From CBDCGV01 sp965216955 (GTDB lineage Bacteria; Bacteroidota; Bacteroidia; Chitinophagales; JADIYW01): a DNA stretch of 64,000 bases. A model generated the notes under the pieces. That model made no database searches and was not told the origin of the DNA. It worked only from the letters and a program-made list of their open reading frames with translations. A program made the translations under genes and the position numbers. Location: positions 124,001 to 188,000 of the forward strand of contig CBDCGV010000018.1 in assembly GCA_965216955.1 (NCBI GenBank). The letters are read 5' to 3'. Positions 44,973 to 54,298 of this stretch are shown here, piece by piece (within the stretch, counting starts at the first letter, position 1; every line of letters starts with the position of its first letter).

Positions 44973-46451
44973 ATGAAAAAGATTTTAATTGCAAATAGAG
45001 GTGAAATTGCTTTACGAGTAATGAAAACCGCAAAAAAAATGGGCATTCGAACAGTTGCTATTTTTTCTGAGGCAGATAGAAATAGTTTACATGTTCGTTA
45101 TGCAGATGAGGCTGTATGTGTTGGTCCAGCTGCGTCCTCTGCGTCTTATCTTCAACAAGATAAAATTATAGAAGTCGCAAAATCACTTGATGTAGATGGC
45201 ATACACCCAGGCTATGGGTTCTTATCAGAGAATGCTGAGTTCGCTCATAAAGTTACGGATGCAGGCATTATTTTTATCGGCCCCTCTACAAATGCAATTA
45301 AAATAATGGGCAGCAAACTTGCTGCCAAAGAAGCCGTAAGTCAATTTGATGTTCCTTTAGTTCCCGGCACTGATGAGGCAATAACTAATATTGCTGAAGC
45401 TAAGAAAAGAGCAACAGAAATTGGCTTTCCTATTTTAATAAAGGCTTCTGCTGGAGGTGGTGGAAAAGGAATGCGAATAGTTGAAAGGGAAGGAGATTTC
45501 GAGGAACAGATGAATTTAGCTGTAAGCGAAGCAACTTCTGCATTTGGAGACGGTTCTGTTTTTATTGAAAAGTATATTTCAAATCCTAGGCATATTGAAA
45601 TCCAGGTGCTTGGAGATACTCATGGAAATGTAATTCATTTATTAGAGCGAGAATGCTCTGTACAAAGAAGGCATCAAAAAGTGATTGAAGAGGCTCCTTC
45701 TGCAATCGTCTCGGATAAAATGCGCTACGAGATGGGAAAAGCAGCCATTAACGTAGCCAAATCATGTAACTATGTCGGTGCTGGGACTGTTGAATTTATT
45801 GTAGATGAAAAAATGGACTATTTTTTCTTAGAGATGAATACACGCTTGCAGGTAGAACACCCTGTTACAGAAATGATTACAGGCTTAGATCTTGTTGAAC
45901 AACAAATTAAAATTGCTACTGGAGAAAAACTATCTCTAAAACAGGAAGATATTAAAGCCAATGGACACTCTATAGAATTGAGAATCTATGCAGAAGATCC
46001 AGAAAACAATTTCTTGCCCGACATAGGTAAACTAAAAAAGTATACTCTGCCTAAAGGAGCAGGCATTAGAGTTGATAATGGTTATGAAAAAGGAATGGAT
46101 ATTCCTATATATTATGATCCCATGATCGCTAAATTAGTTGTTCATGACGCTTCAAGAAATGAAGCTATCAACAAAATGATAGCAGCAATAAATGCTTTTG
46201 AAATAGAAGGGATTAAAACCACTTTACACTTTGGAAAATTCGTAATGAACCACCCTTCTTTTATAAGTGGTAATTTTAGCACTAAATTTGTTAGTCAATA
46301 CTGGCATCCTGAAAAAATAGATAGCGATGCATTAAAAATAGGTTCTTTGGTCGCAGCTAAGATTTATCATGAAAGAAATGATGACGTAGCGTTTAATGAA
46401 AAAGGTAATGCCGTTCATTTTAGTAGATGGAAAGCTAATAGAGATAGCTAA
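44973..46451 (+). CDS. accC: Biotin carboxylase subunit of an acyl-CoA carboxylase
   Basis: A 492-residue ATP-grasp enzyme. KKILIANRGEIALRVM opens the biotin-carboxylase N-domain; the ATP-binding loop KASAGGGGKGMR is at 157-168, and EMNTRLQVEHPVTE at 287-300 holds the catalytic residues. A 40-residue C-terminal extension beyond the standard domain is typical of stand-alone acetyl/propionyl-CoA carboxylase alpha subunits in this phylum. No carrier or carboxyltransferase gene lies beside it. HMG-CoA lyase elsewhere in the window makes a leucine-degradation (methylcrotonyl) enzyme possible too. Confidence 0.88.
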   Translation: MKKILIANRGEIALRVMKTAKKMGIRTVAIFSEADRNSLHVRYADEAVCVGPAASSASYLQQDKIIEVAKSLDVDGIHPGYGFLSENAEFAHKVTDAGIIFIGPSTNAIKIMGSKLAAKEAVSQFDVPLVPGTDEAITNIAEAKKRATEIGFPILIKASAGGGGKGMRIVEREGDFEEQMNLAVSEATSAFGDGSVFIEKYISNPRHIEIQVLGDTHGNVIHLLERECSVQRRHQKVIEEAPSAIVSDKMRYEMGKAAINVAKSCNYVGAGTVEFIVDEKMDYFFLEMNTRLQVEHPVTEMITGLDLVEQQIKIATGEKLSLKQEDIKANGHSIELRIYAEDPENNFLPDIGKLKKYTLPKGAGIRVDNGYEKGMDIPIYYDPMIAKLVVHDASRNEAINKMIAAINAFEIEGIKTTLHFGKFVMNHPSFISGNFSTKFVSQYWHPEKIDSDALKIGSLVAAKIYHERNDDVAFNEKGNAVHFSRWKANRDS

Positions 46452-46507
46452 GACTAACGCCTCCCTCCTTTTTTCCTAAGAATAAGGAAGTTAATGAAAA
46501 TAAAAAT

Positions 46508-46547
46508 AAAGCGGCGATCATTCACGATCGCCGCTTTGCTTTTTTTA
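46508..46547. terminator. Strong bidirectional intrinsic terminator
   Basis: AAAGCGGCGATC (46508-46519) and GATCGCCGCTTT (46526-46537) form a perfect 12-bp GC-rich stem with a 6-base loop, followed by GCTTTTTTTA on the plus strand. On the minus strand the stem is followed by ATTTTTATTTT. It serves the convergent biotin carboxylase and LysM genes. Confidence 0.92.
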
Positions 46548-46584
46548 TAGTTAAAATTACTTCAACTTATGATGTATACTGTTA

Positions 46585-47415
46585 TTACTTCGCAAAATCA
46601 GCTTGAGTAAATCCAGGATTTGTATTTAAATTTTTATGTTGGTACTCAGACAATAATCCTTTTGAATCTTCAATTTTGAAATACAAAGGAAGACTTCTAG
46701 CCTTTTCTAAATAAATAGTGATTTTAGTACCGAAAGAATTAGGGATCTTAATCGTTTGTCCCGCTTTAACTGATGTATAATTTTTAACTCCAGGATTCAA
46801 CTCTAAAATTTGCATTTGGTTGATAGCTAATTTATGCGCTATAGTTGTTAAATTTTCACCCGCTTTAACAGTATAAGAAGTTGTTCCATGTTTTGTATCG
46901 TTGATGACAATATGTGTACACTCTTTTCCATTAAACGTAATAGAACCTTTCATTTCAACAGCTCCATCAATTTCAGCCTTACGTGTATTATAAATTTTCT
47001 TTATAGTCGCTAAAGGAAGTTTAAATCCACCCATGTTAGGCGGTTGATGAGATTTTTCCTGAAATCTTTTGCTATTAACATCAAGCCCTACATACGGAAG
47101 CTTCCCTAATTTAGCAGACATCTTATTTTGGTTTTCACAGGTATTTCTCAATTTTGCATTATCAGGTGCTGTTAAATTAGCAGCTATCAATCTACAGCTA
47201 GAAGATTTTTCCCATACTTTAAAATGTCCTAAAGTGGTAATGTAACTACCATTTCTTCTTCTTTCTTTAGATTCAAAGTCATACTCTAATTGAGTATACT
47301 TTTTTACCGCGGCATCAAAATCTTTTAAGATTTGATGAATACTCTGGGCCTGCGTATTACCTAAGGTAAAAACTGATAACAAAGCAGCTACAAGTGTTAG
47401 TTTAAATACTTTCAT
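46585..47415 (-). CDS. Exported DUF1571-like protein with an internal LysM domain (copy 1)
   Basis: A 276-residue protein with signal peptide (1-23). The flanks resemble the LolA-like DUF1571 domain: YDFESKERRR with repeated short strands at the start, and ITIYLEKARSLPLYFKIED with GLLSEYQHKNL at the end. Between them (about 175-225) is a LysM module, SYTVKAGENLTTIAHKLAI to AGQTIKIP, which binds peptidoglycan. Insertion within the domain, rather than at an end, is unusual. The downstream neighbour (47475-48299) is a paralog 59 bp away. Role probably envelope lipid or cell-wall related; inferred. Confidence 0.78.
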   Translation of the reverse strand: MKVFKLTLVAALLSVFTLGNTQAQSIHQILKDFDAAVKKYTQLEYDFESKERRRNGSYITTLGHFKVWEKSSSCRLIAANLTAPDNAKLRNTCENQNKMSAKLGKLPYVGLDVNSKRFQEKSHQPPNMGGFKLPLATIKKIYNTRKAEIDGAVEMKGSITFNGKECTHIVINDTKHGTTSYTVKAGENLTTIAHKLAINQMQILELNPGVKNYTSVKAGQTIKIPNSFGTKITIYLEKARSLPLYFKIEDSKGLLSEYQHKNLNTNPGFTQADFAK

Positions 47416-47474
47416 TTTGATTGTTTTAAGATAGAAACGTGATTAATTAAAATATTAGTAAGTTAAAATTTATT

Positions 47475-48299
47475 TTATTGCCAAACAAAGTCTTCCTTGG
47501 TCAAGCCAGGGTTTAAGTTTAAATTATAATGACCATATTCCGTAAACAAACCTAAGTCATCTACTACTTTCTGATATAGGGGTGCATATGTTTCTTTATC
47601 AACATACATGGTTGTCTTTTTCCCATATGAAGTCGGGATCTTTATAGTTTGCCCTGCAGATACATCAAAATAATCTTTGATACCAGGGTTTAATTCCAGA
47701 ATGCGCATTTCGGGAATTGCTTTTGCCTCAGCTATCTTTAATAAGTTATCTCCTGCTTTAACAGTATAATTAACAATGGCGTATTTGTCATCAGTTAACT
47801 CAATATGCCAGCAATCTCTTCCATCAAAAGTTTTAGAACCTACAATTTTGACCATAGAGGTAACATCCGCCTTTCTCGCTCTATAGGTATCCATTATAAT
47901 ATCTCTAGTTCTCTTAAAACCTGCTCTATATATAGGATGGTGCGAGTCTTTGAGTAAAAGTCCTGCTGTTGGACTAAGCTTTAATTTTATTCCTTTATTA
48001 ACCCAAACTTTTCCAGGGATTATTCCCCAAAGCAACTGTGCTTTTTGAGGCTTTCGAGCCTTAGTATATACTAATTTATCATTGATATTATCAGCTTCAA
48101 TTACTTTGAGATCCATATCTCCTTCTGCAATCCTTCCACCTCTCATTCTCTCTTTATACTTAAAAGTAAAAGTCATTTGAGGATGTTTATTCACCGCCTC
48201 ATCTGCCTTTTGAAGTAATGTTTCTACATTTGGTTGCGCTTGAATTAGACCAAGCGTTAAGATTGCGCAAAAAGTTAGTATAAAAGATTTAGCATTCAT
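47475..48299 (-). CDS. Exported DUF1571-like protein with an internal LysM domain (copy 2)
   Basis: A 274-residue paralog of the gene at 46585. Signal peptide (1-21) then MTFTFKYKERMRGGRIAEGDMDLKVIE and LSPTAGLLLKD, the LysM NYTVKAGDNLLKIAEAKAI at about 180-225, and TTMYVDKETYAPLYQKVVDDLGLFTEYGHYNL after it. The two copies agree in order and spacing, showing tandem duplication. It precedes copy 1 in the transcript by 59 bp. No catalytic residue is evident; binding of envelope components is the likely activity. Confidence 0.78.
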   Translation of the reverse strand: MNAKSFILTFCAILTLGLIQAQPNVETLLQKADEAVNKHPQMTFTFKYKERMRGGRIAEGDMDLKVIEADNINDKLVYTKARKPQKAQLLWGIIPGKVWVNKGIKLKLSPTAGLLLKDSHHPIYRAGFKRTRDIIMDTYRARKADVTSMVKIVGSKTFDGRDCWHIELTDDKYAIVNYTVKAGDNLLKIAEAKAIPEMRILELNPGIKDYFDVSAGQTIKIPTSYGKKTTMYVDKETYAPLYQKVVDDLGLFTEYGHYNLNLNPGLTKEDFVWQ

Positions 48300-48365
48300 A
48301 GTAATTAATTTAGATTGATAGACATTCTGTTAAAAACAAACGTCATGCCAAAAAGTAAAATCGAC

Positions 48366-49613
48366 TTATTTCACTCTGGATTTATTTTTTTTACTGTTTT
48401 CTCTATAGTAAACATCTTTATCTGGAATATTAACCTGAACTCCTACATTAAATCCGACTCTAGTTGCGGCTAATCTCGGAGCTATTTCTTCTCTTTGATG
48501 GTCTGAGTTATACCTATCTGGATTAAGTACGGGATTATTAGAGTTCTCATCTAACTCATTACGATATATCACATCTAGTAAACCTTTAAAGCCTTCTGGG
48601 CCAATTTTATTCCCTAAAATCTGTCCTCCTGTCTCATCAAAATGAGCAATATTAATAGCTCCATTTAAAAGTGTTATATCTGCTGTATAAGTATGAATTA
48701 TAGACTGAGCAATATTTACATTGAAGCCAGAAATCTCTGCCTCTCCGAAAACACTTACTACAGGTGATATTTGATATCTAAATCCTATGGATGCATGAAT
48801 ACCCAAACCTTGAACGATATCTTTCATTGAATACCTTCTTGGGTCTTCTTGCAAATATAATTTTGCATCCGCATCAAACACTGTTTTATAACCAATACCT
48901 TGTACAATATTTGTCAAACCAAATTGTTCTAAACCCAGTTGAATTAATTGAGCAGCATTAGGATCTATCAGCCCTAAAAACTGATGTAAAAAACTTCCAT
49001 CTTCATCCACTACCCTAGACTTAACAGTTGGCCTCGACCAAAAACCAATGTGAGGGCCAACTTTACCATAAACGTAAAAATTATTAATAGAAGGCGATCT
49101 AAAAACTATTTTGGGAGCTACAAACATTTCCCAAAAATCTGCTTCAAAAGTAGATCTATATGTAGGCGAAGTGACACTACCCTTTTCAGCTGTACCATGG
49201 TCCATATATCCCATTTCTAACTCTGCACCAAAAAAAGGTAAAAACATTTTTCCTACTGCTATTGCTATTTTTGCACCTCCTCCTTCTGTACCATAGGTCG
49301 CCTTATCAGAAATATTACCCGCTGCATTTTCATCATAATCACTGGTTCCAATAAAATCAAATGGAGGTGGAACTTCATTTCTAATCGTTAAAAATGGAAA
49401 GAAATAACCTGCTTTAGCAATTACATACCACTTTCCTGGAGAGTTAAAATATTTTCGCTCCCAATCTATATAATCTTTCCTATGTCTTTTTATCTCCGCT
49501 TTCTTTTCTTCTTTGCTCAATTTAGGTTCTGTAGGAACTGTTGCAACCTCTTGTCCAAATACAGATACTATTGCAAATAGGAAAATACTTGTAAGTGTAA
49601 TTATACTATTCAT
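48366..49613 (-). CDS. Outer-membrane beta-barrel protein (paralog pair, intact copy)
   Basis: A 415-residue protein with signal peptide (1-20), a charged coiled segment (about 28-52, LSKEEKKAEIKRHRKDYIDW) and a beta-barrel domain: WYVIAKAGYFFPF, GAKIAIAVGKMFLPFFGAELEMGYMDHG, FYVYGKVGPHIGFW, SIGFRYQISPVVSVFGEAEISGFN, and a C-terminal strand VGFNVGVQVNI. It is probably a porin-like or structural outer-membrane protein. The adjacent gene at 49633-50915 is a frameshifted paralog. Function unknown. Confidence 0.75.
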   Translation of the reverse strand: MNSIITLTSIFLFAIVSVFGQEVATVPTEPKLSKEEKKAEIKRHRKDYIDWERKYFNSPGKWYVIAKAGYFFPFLTIRNEVPPPFDFIGTSDYDENAAGNISDKATYGTEGGGAKIAIAVGKMFLPFFGAELEMGYMDHGTAEKGSVTSPTYRSTFEADFWEMFVAPKIVFRSPSINNFYVYGKVGPHIGFWSRPTVKSRVVDEDGSFLHQFLGLIDPNAAQLIQLGLEQFGLTNIVQGIGYKTVFDADAKLYLQEDPRRYSMKDIVQGLGIHASIGFRYQISPVVSVFGEAEISGFNVNIAQSIIHTYTADITLLNGAINIAHFDETGGQILGNKIGPEGFKGLLDVIYRNELDENSNNPVLNPDRYNSDHQREEIAPRLAATRVGFNVGVQVNIPDKDVYYRENSKKNKSRVK

Positions 49614-49632
49614 TGTAATTCTTTTTAGGCGA

Positions 49633-50915
49633 TTATTTCTTCTTTGCTAGATTAATTTGAACTCCTACATTAAGCCCTAAGCTAAAAGTGGTTTTTCTTA
49701 ATGGTAAGTCTTCCCCTGGTTTAGTCCCATCGACCCCATTGGGGTTTATTAGATTGTTAGAGTTTTCAGTTATCTCATCAGAAAACTCTGTTACAATTAA
49801 GGATTCTAAATTACTTCTTGGAATTTCAAAAGACCCATCTGGTAATTGAACAGGCACATCACCTTCTGCATGCGTGAATCCTGGTATTGGAATATCTGAA
49901 GCGCCCCCATTTTCTGTTAAAGTAATATTGATGTTATCTAAATTAGGCACCCCAAAAACTGCCCCTAAAAGCGTAACCGCAAGTGGGTTATTAATTTCAA
50001 GACTTGCATCCAATTCAGTAATTGTCAACCTTTGCGTATTAATATTAAAGCCAGCCACTCTAAATTCTCCAAATACACTTACTCTATCATTAATTTGATA
50101 TCTACCTCCAACGGCTCCCGTCCAACCAACAACATTCGCTGCAGCCTTCAAATCTACATCTACTGAAGCCGTTAATTCGGCAGAATAACCAAGCGCGCTA
50201 GCCAATTGATTATTTAAAAACAGCTCATCTACAGCACCAATAGACCCTCCTAAACCGTCAATAATTCCATCTGCTAGAAAGAAAAGGAGATCTCCTCTAT
50301 TGTCTATGACTCTGGCATCTGCATAAGACTGTCCAAAAAATGGAATGAATAATCCAATTTTAGCATATCCATAAAAATTCCGAAGATTGGGTGTATTAAA
50401 AACCATTTGTGGCATAAAGGCAAAATCCCATGCATCCGTTGTCAATTCAGAATCGTAGTTGGGAGCTGAGATGCGCCCAATTGTTGCCCTATCATATCGG
50501 TTAAACCCTATATCAACTCAATTCCCATATATTGATTGAACATATGACCAACCTCTACTGCCAATCTAGGTCCCACCCCATCACTTGAATAAATACCTGC
50601 ATCACTCTTGGTACCATCTGCATTGATAACTTTATAACTTGTTCCTATAAATGATAAAGGAGACAGTTGGCGAATAGTACTCCATGGCCAAGAATACCCG
50701 GCCCTAAACCCTATATACCATTTACCTTTAGGTGTATTAAAGTATTTATCTTCCCATTCCAGATCTTTTGCTAAACGATCTTTACGGAGTTCTTTAGCTG
50801 TACTACGATCTACTTTTTGTTGCAAATCCCACCCATTAACTGCTTCTATTTCTTCTTGAGCATATAAGGTTGTTAGTGCAAAAGTAAACAGTACAAAAGA
50901 GTACAATATCTTCAT
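49633..50915 (-). pseudogene. Outer-membrane beta-barrel paralog, frameshifted
   Basis: The first frame (50508-50915) has a signal peptide and FRAGYSWPWSTIRQLSPLSF, ending GIELI at a TAG; the second (to 49633) resumes with DIGFNRYDRATIGRISAPNY, then TTDAWDFAFMPQMVF and the barrel. The intact neighbour has GAELEMGYMDHG at the same place, so one base (a G on the minus strand near 50514) is missing; restoring it gives GIELDIGFN. The protein would be about 427 residues. A sequencing or assembly error or a true pseudogene are both possible. 19 bp separates it from its paralog. Confidence 0.75.
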
Positions 50916-51092
50916 ATATATATATTTGATAGCTTTTTATATGGACGTTAAATTTAATATTAATTAATCATTAACCTGATTTTTTTTGAAAAAAAATATT
51001 CAAAATCAAATAAAATCTAAATTTTAACTATCTGTTTTATAAAAGTTTATAAAATCCATTTGCAATGCATGCATTTAAAATGATTTTCTACC

Positions 51093-51100
51093 TATCTTTG
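51093..51100 (+). promoter_or_regulatory. TAnnTTTG -7 promoter box, near-leaderless
   Basis: TATCTTTG ends only 4 bases before the ATG of the MarR-type regulator. With transcription normally beginning about 7 bases after the box, the mRNA would have practically no leader. Confidence 0.45.
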
Positions 51101-51104
51101 TCAT

Positions 51105-51578
51105 ATGGATTTATTTGAAGAGGTTGCAGAAAAAATTACCATATACAAAATTAGATCTGCATGGTTAGGAATTTCTAAATTATATAATGAATTGGCCAAT
51201 GAATATGATGCCACTATTTCAATGGCTTTTGTTTTATTAGCGATTGATGAAAAAGACGGCACCCCGGTTACCAAGATAGCGCCAAGAATGGGCATGGAAC
51301 CCAATAGTTTGTCAAGAACGATTAAGACTTTAGAAAAAAGAGGGGCTGTAATAAGAACAAAAAATACTGCTGACAAGCGAATGGTTTATGTTAGCCTTAC
51401 CCCTTTTGGAATAAAAATGAGAGAATTGGCATTAAAAGCTGTTTTTCAATTAGAAAAATCCATCACAAAAAAGATATCACAAAAAAAACTCAATACCTTT
51501 TTCGAAGTAATTAACCACGTACCCCAGGCCATAGAAGATTTTAGAGAAGACATTGAAAAATACAGAAACAGTCTTTAA
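51105..51578 (+). CDS. MarR-family transcriptional regulator
   Basis: A 157-residue winged-helix protein. PVTKIAPRMGMEPNSLSRTIKTLEKRGAVIRTKNTADKRMVYVSLTPFG (about 50-100) is the classic MarR helix-turn-helix and wing (R-x-x-x-x-x-D-x-R-x). The N- and C-terminal helices would form the dimer. Regulated genes are not evident from the neighbours, though the preceding outer-membrane genes face away from the same region. A near-leaderless start is implied by the promoter box. Confidence 0.88.
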   Translation: MDLFEEVAEKITIYKIRSAWLGISKLYNELANEYDATISMAFVLLAIDEKDGTPVTKIAPRMGMEPNSLSRTIKTLEKRGAVIRTKNTADKRMVYVSLTPFGIKMRELALKAVFQLEKSITKKISQKKLNTFFEVINHVPQAIEDFREDIEKYRNSL

Positions 51579-51596
51579 ACAAATCAATATAAAATA

Positions 51597-52718
51597 TCAA
51601 CTAAAAATCTTCAACAACTTATCTATAGTATAATCAACCTCTTCTTTTGTATTATAAGTAGAAAATGAGAAACGAATATGTATCCTTTCTGGATCAACCC
51701 TTAAAGACTTTAATACATGAGACCCCTTTAAAGCACCGCTACCACAGGCACTGCCTCCTGAAGCGCTAATACCTTCAAGATCTAGTTGAAAAAGGGCCAA
51801 TGGTCCATTCTTATGAGGGGGAAAAGAAACATTTAAAACTGTGTATAGGAAGCTTTCTTTTAAAGGACTATTGAATTTAACATCCTGTATATTTTCTTTT
51901 AGTTTGTTGACAAAATATGCTCTTAACTCTATAATCTTTTTTCGATCAGATTCTAAGTTTTGAATTGCCATTTCTAATGCTTTTGCCATTCCTACAATAC
52001 CATAAACATTTTCTGTTCCAGCTCTATGACCTCTTTCTTGCCCACCTCCCTGCATCAGCCCCTGCAAACGGATCCCTTTTCTAACAAATAATAATCCCAC
52101 TCCTTTGGGACCATGAAATTTATGAGCAGAACCAGTAATAAAATCAATTGGGATATCAGATAAATCTAAATTAAAATGTCCTAAACTTTGAACTGTATCT
52201 GAATGGAATAATGCATTATACTCCTTACAGAGCATAGCTATCTTTTTTAAATCAATTATGGAGCCCACCTCATTATTCGCATGAATAAGCGAAACGAGCG
52301 TTTTCTTATCTGTTTTTTTTAATTCGGCAGATAGTGCTTCTTCGTTGATATATCCCTTTTCATCAACTTCCAGAAAAACAACTTCAATTTTTTCGTTAAG
52401 ATTTTCAATAGTGTTCAAAACACAATGATGCTCTATTACGGATGTAATTATTCTTTCTACATTTAAATTGTTTACCGCATTATTTATAATCGTATTGCTT
52501 GATTCTGTCCCTCCGGATGTAAAAATAACCTCAGAACTATGGCAATTTAATAACTCAGCAATACGCTTTCGTGCCGTTTCAATAGACGATTTAGTTTCTC
52601 TACCATGCGCATGAGTGGCCGAAGGGTTTCCAAATTTATTTTTCATATATGGCAGCATAGTTTCTAACACTTCTTTATGAAGTGGTGTTGTCGCTGCATT
52701 ATCAAAATAAATCCTCAC
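51597..52718 (-). CDS. Cysteine desulfurase
   Basis: A 373-residue PLP enzyme of the NifS/IscS class with GTG start. D174 and K200 (SAHKFHGPKG) bind the cofactor and C325 in GGSACGSGALKGSH is the catalytic cysteine on the flexible loop. It releases sulfur from cysteine for tRNA thiolation or iron-sulfur assembly; MnmA in this window is a plausible recipient. No iscU/sufU neighbour. The short SGGSACGSG loop is group I-like. It converges with the MarR gene over 18 bp. Confidence 0.92.
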   Translation of the reverse strand: MRIYFDNAATTPLHKEVLETMLPYMKNKFGNPSATHAHGRETKSSIETARKRIAELLNCHSSEVIFTSGGTESSNTIINNAVNNLNVERIITSVIEHHCVLNTIENLNEKIEVVFLEVDEKGYINEEALSAELKKTDKKTLVSLIHANNEVGSIIDLKKIAMLCKEYNALFHSDTVQSLGHFNLDLSDIPIDFITGSAHKFHGPKGVGLLFVRKGIRLQGLMQGGGQERGHRAGTENVYGIVGMAKALEMAIQNLESDRKKIIELRAYFVNKLKENIQDVKFNSPLKESFLYTVLNVSFPPHKNGPLALFQLDLEGISASGGSACGSGALKGSHVLKSLRVDPERIHIRFSFSTYNTKEEVDYTIDKLLKIFS

Positions 52719-52795
52719 TTTGCTATTCTATTATTCTTGTTGTATAAATGTTCTTAAAATTAAGAAACTTACAATAAGAATAAAGTAAGAAAGTA

Positions 52796-54175
52796 TTACT
52801 TGATAATCTCTGTAATATCAGATTTAAACTTAGTAACTATATTTTGAGCAATCTGTGCAGCATGACTTTCTGCAATGATTCTAATAATAGGTTCTGTATT
52901 TGATTTTCTTAAATGTACCCAATCTTCATCGTCTAAAAAGATTTTCAACCCATCTTCTGAACTTTGATCCTTATTAGAATACTTATTGGCTATTTGACTG
53001 AGCACTGCATCCATATTGATATCTTCCTCCAAAGGAGCTTTATCCTTATTTATAAAATAATTTGGATATGAGGCTCTTAATTGAGATAACTTCTTATTTG
53101 ATTTTGCCATATAAGTCAACAATAGTGCTACGCCTACCATTGCATCTCTTCCATAATGCAATTCGGGATAAATAACCCCCCCATTGCCTTCTCCACCAAT
53201 TACTGCATCCACCTCTTTCATCTTAGCAACGACATTCACCTCGCCCACAGCAGATGAAAAATACTTTCCTCCATACTTTTCTGTAACCCCTTTCAGAGCA
53301 ATTGTAGATGACATATTGGTTACAGTATTACCAGATTTATTTTGCAAAATATAGTCCGCAATTGTAACAATAGTATATTCTTCACCGATAGGTTCTCCTT
53401 TTTCGTCAATTAAAACCAATCTATCTACATCAGGATCTACGGCAATCCCTAAATCAGCGTTATGAAATTTAACCTCATTAATTAAAGTTGATAAATTATC
53501 CGGGATAGGCTCAGGCTTTCTTTGAAACTCTCCAGTTGGATCACATCCTAACTCAAAAACTTCTACTCCAAGCTCCACTAATAATTGTGGGATAGAAATT
53601 CCCCCAACTGAATTGATGCCATCTACTACGACCTTAAACCCCCGATCTTTAACGGAAAGCGTATCAACTAAAGGTAGTTCTAGAATTTTTTCAATATGCT
53701 TATCGATGTAATCATTAATTCGCTCAACCTTTCCAATTTCATTTACTTCTGGAAAAATAAAGTGTCCTTCTTCTGCTATTTCCAATACTTTTTCTCCTGC
53801 CTCCGCAGAAATAAACTCTCCCTTATCATTTAATAGTTTAAGGGCATTCCATTGTTTGGGATTATGACTAGCAGTAATTATGATCCCTGCGTCTGCATCC
53901 TCCATTGTCACAGCCATCTCTACGGTTGGCGTTGGGGACAAACCCAAGTCAACAACATTAAAACCTAATCCCAATAGGTTACCAATTACGATGTGCTGAA
54001 CCATTTCACCTGAAATTCTCGCATCTCTCCCTACAACAATCTTACTTCCCCCATTCCCCTTTATCAAGCTTCCAAAAGCTAACGTGTATTTTGCAATATC
54101 AATTGGTGTTAATGCTTTTCCCGCTTCTCCACCAATGGTTCCTCTAATGCCAGAAATTGATTTAATTAATGTCAA
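52796..54175 (-). CDS. glmM: Phosphoglucosamine mutase / phosphomannomutase
   Basis: A 459-residue alpha-D-phosphohexomutase. The phosphoserine is S103 in TASHNP, the metal loop DPDVDR at 247-252, the sugar loop GGEGNGG near 330, and the phosphate-binding RKSNTEPIIRI near 435. This family covers GlmM and phosphomannomutase, and the exact sugar cannot be told from sequence alone, so the symbol is provisional. It is 77 bp after the desulfurase on the same strand. Confidence 0.82.
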   Translation of the reverse strand: MTLIKSISGIRGTIGGEAGKALTPIDIAKYTLAFGSLIKGNGGSKIVVGRDARISGEMVQHIVIGNLLGLGFNVVDLGLSPTPTVEMAVTMEDADAGIIITASHNPKQWNALKLLNDKGEFISAEAGEKVLEIAEEGHFIFPEVNEIGKVERINDYIDKHIEKILELPLVDTLSVKDRGFKVVVDGINSVGGISIPQLLVELGVEVFELGCDPTGEFQRKPEPIPDNLSTLINEVKFHNADLGIAVDPDVDRLVLIDEKGEPIGEEYTIVTIADYILQNKSGNTVTNMSSTIALKGVTEKYGGKYFSSAVGEVNVVAKMKEVDAVIGGEGNGGVIYPELHYGRDAMVGVALLLTYMAKSNKKLSQLRASYPNYFINKDKAPLEEDINMDAVLSQIANKYSNKDQSSEDGLKIFLDDEDWVHLRKSNTEPIIRIIAESHAAQIAQNIVTKFKSDITEIIK

Positions 54176-54298
54176 TGCCTCTCTATTTGTTGGCTAAAAT
54201 AAACAAACCATTCATCTATCAAACTAAAAGAAATTAACACCATGAATTTATAATCGTTAATAAATAAAAAGCTAATGAAAGATTAATCATTTTACAAT

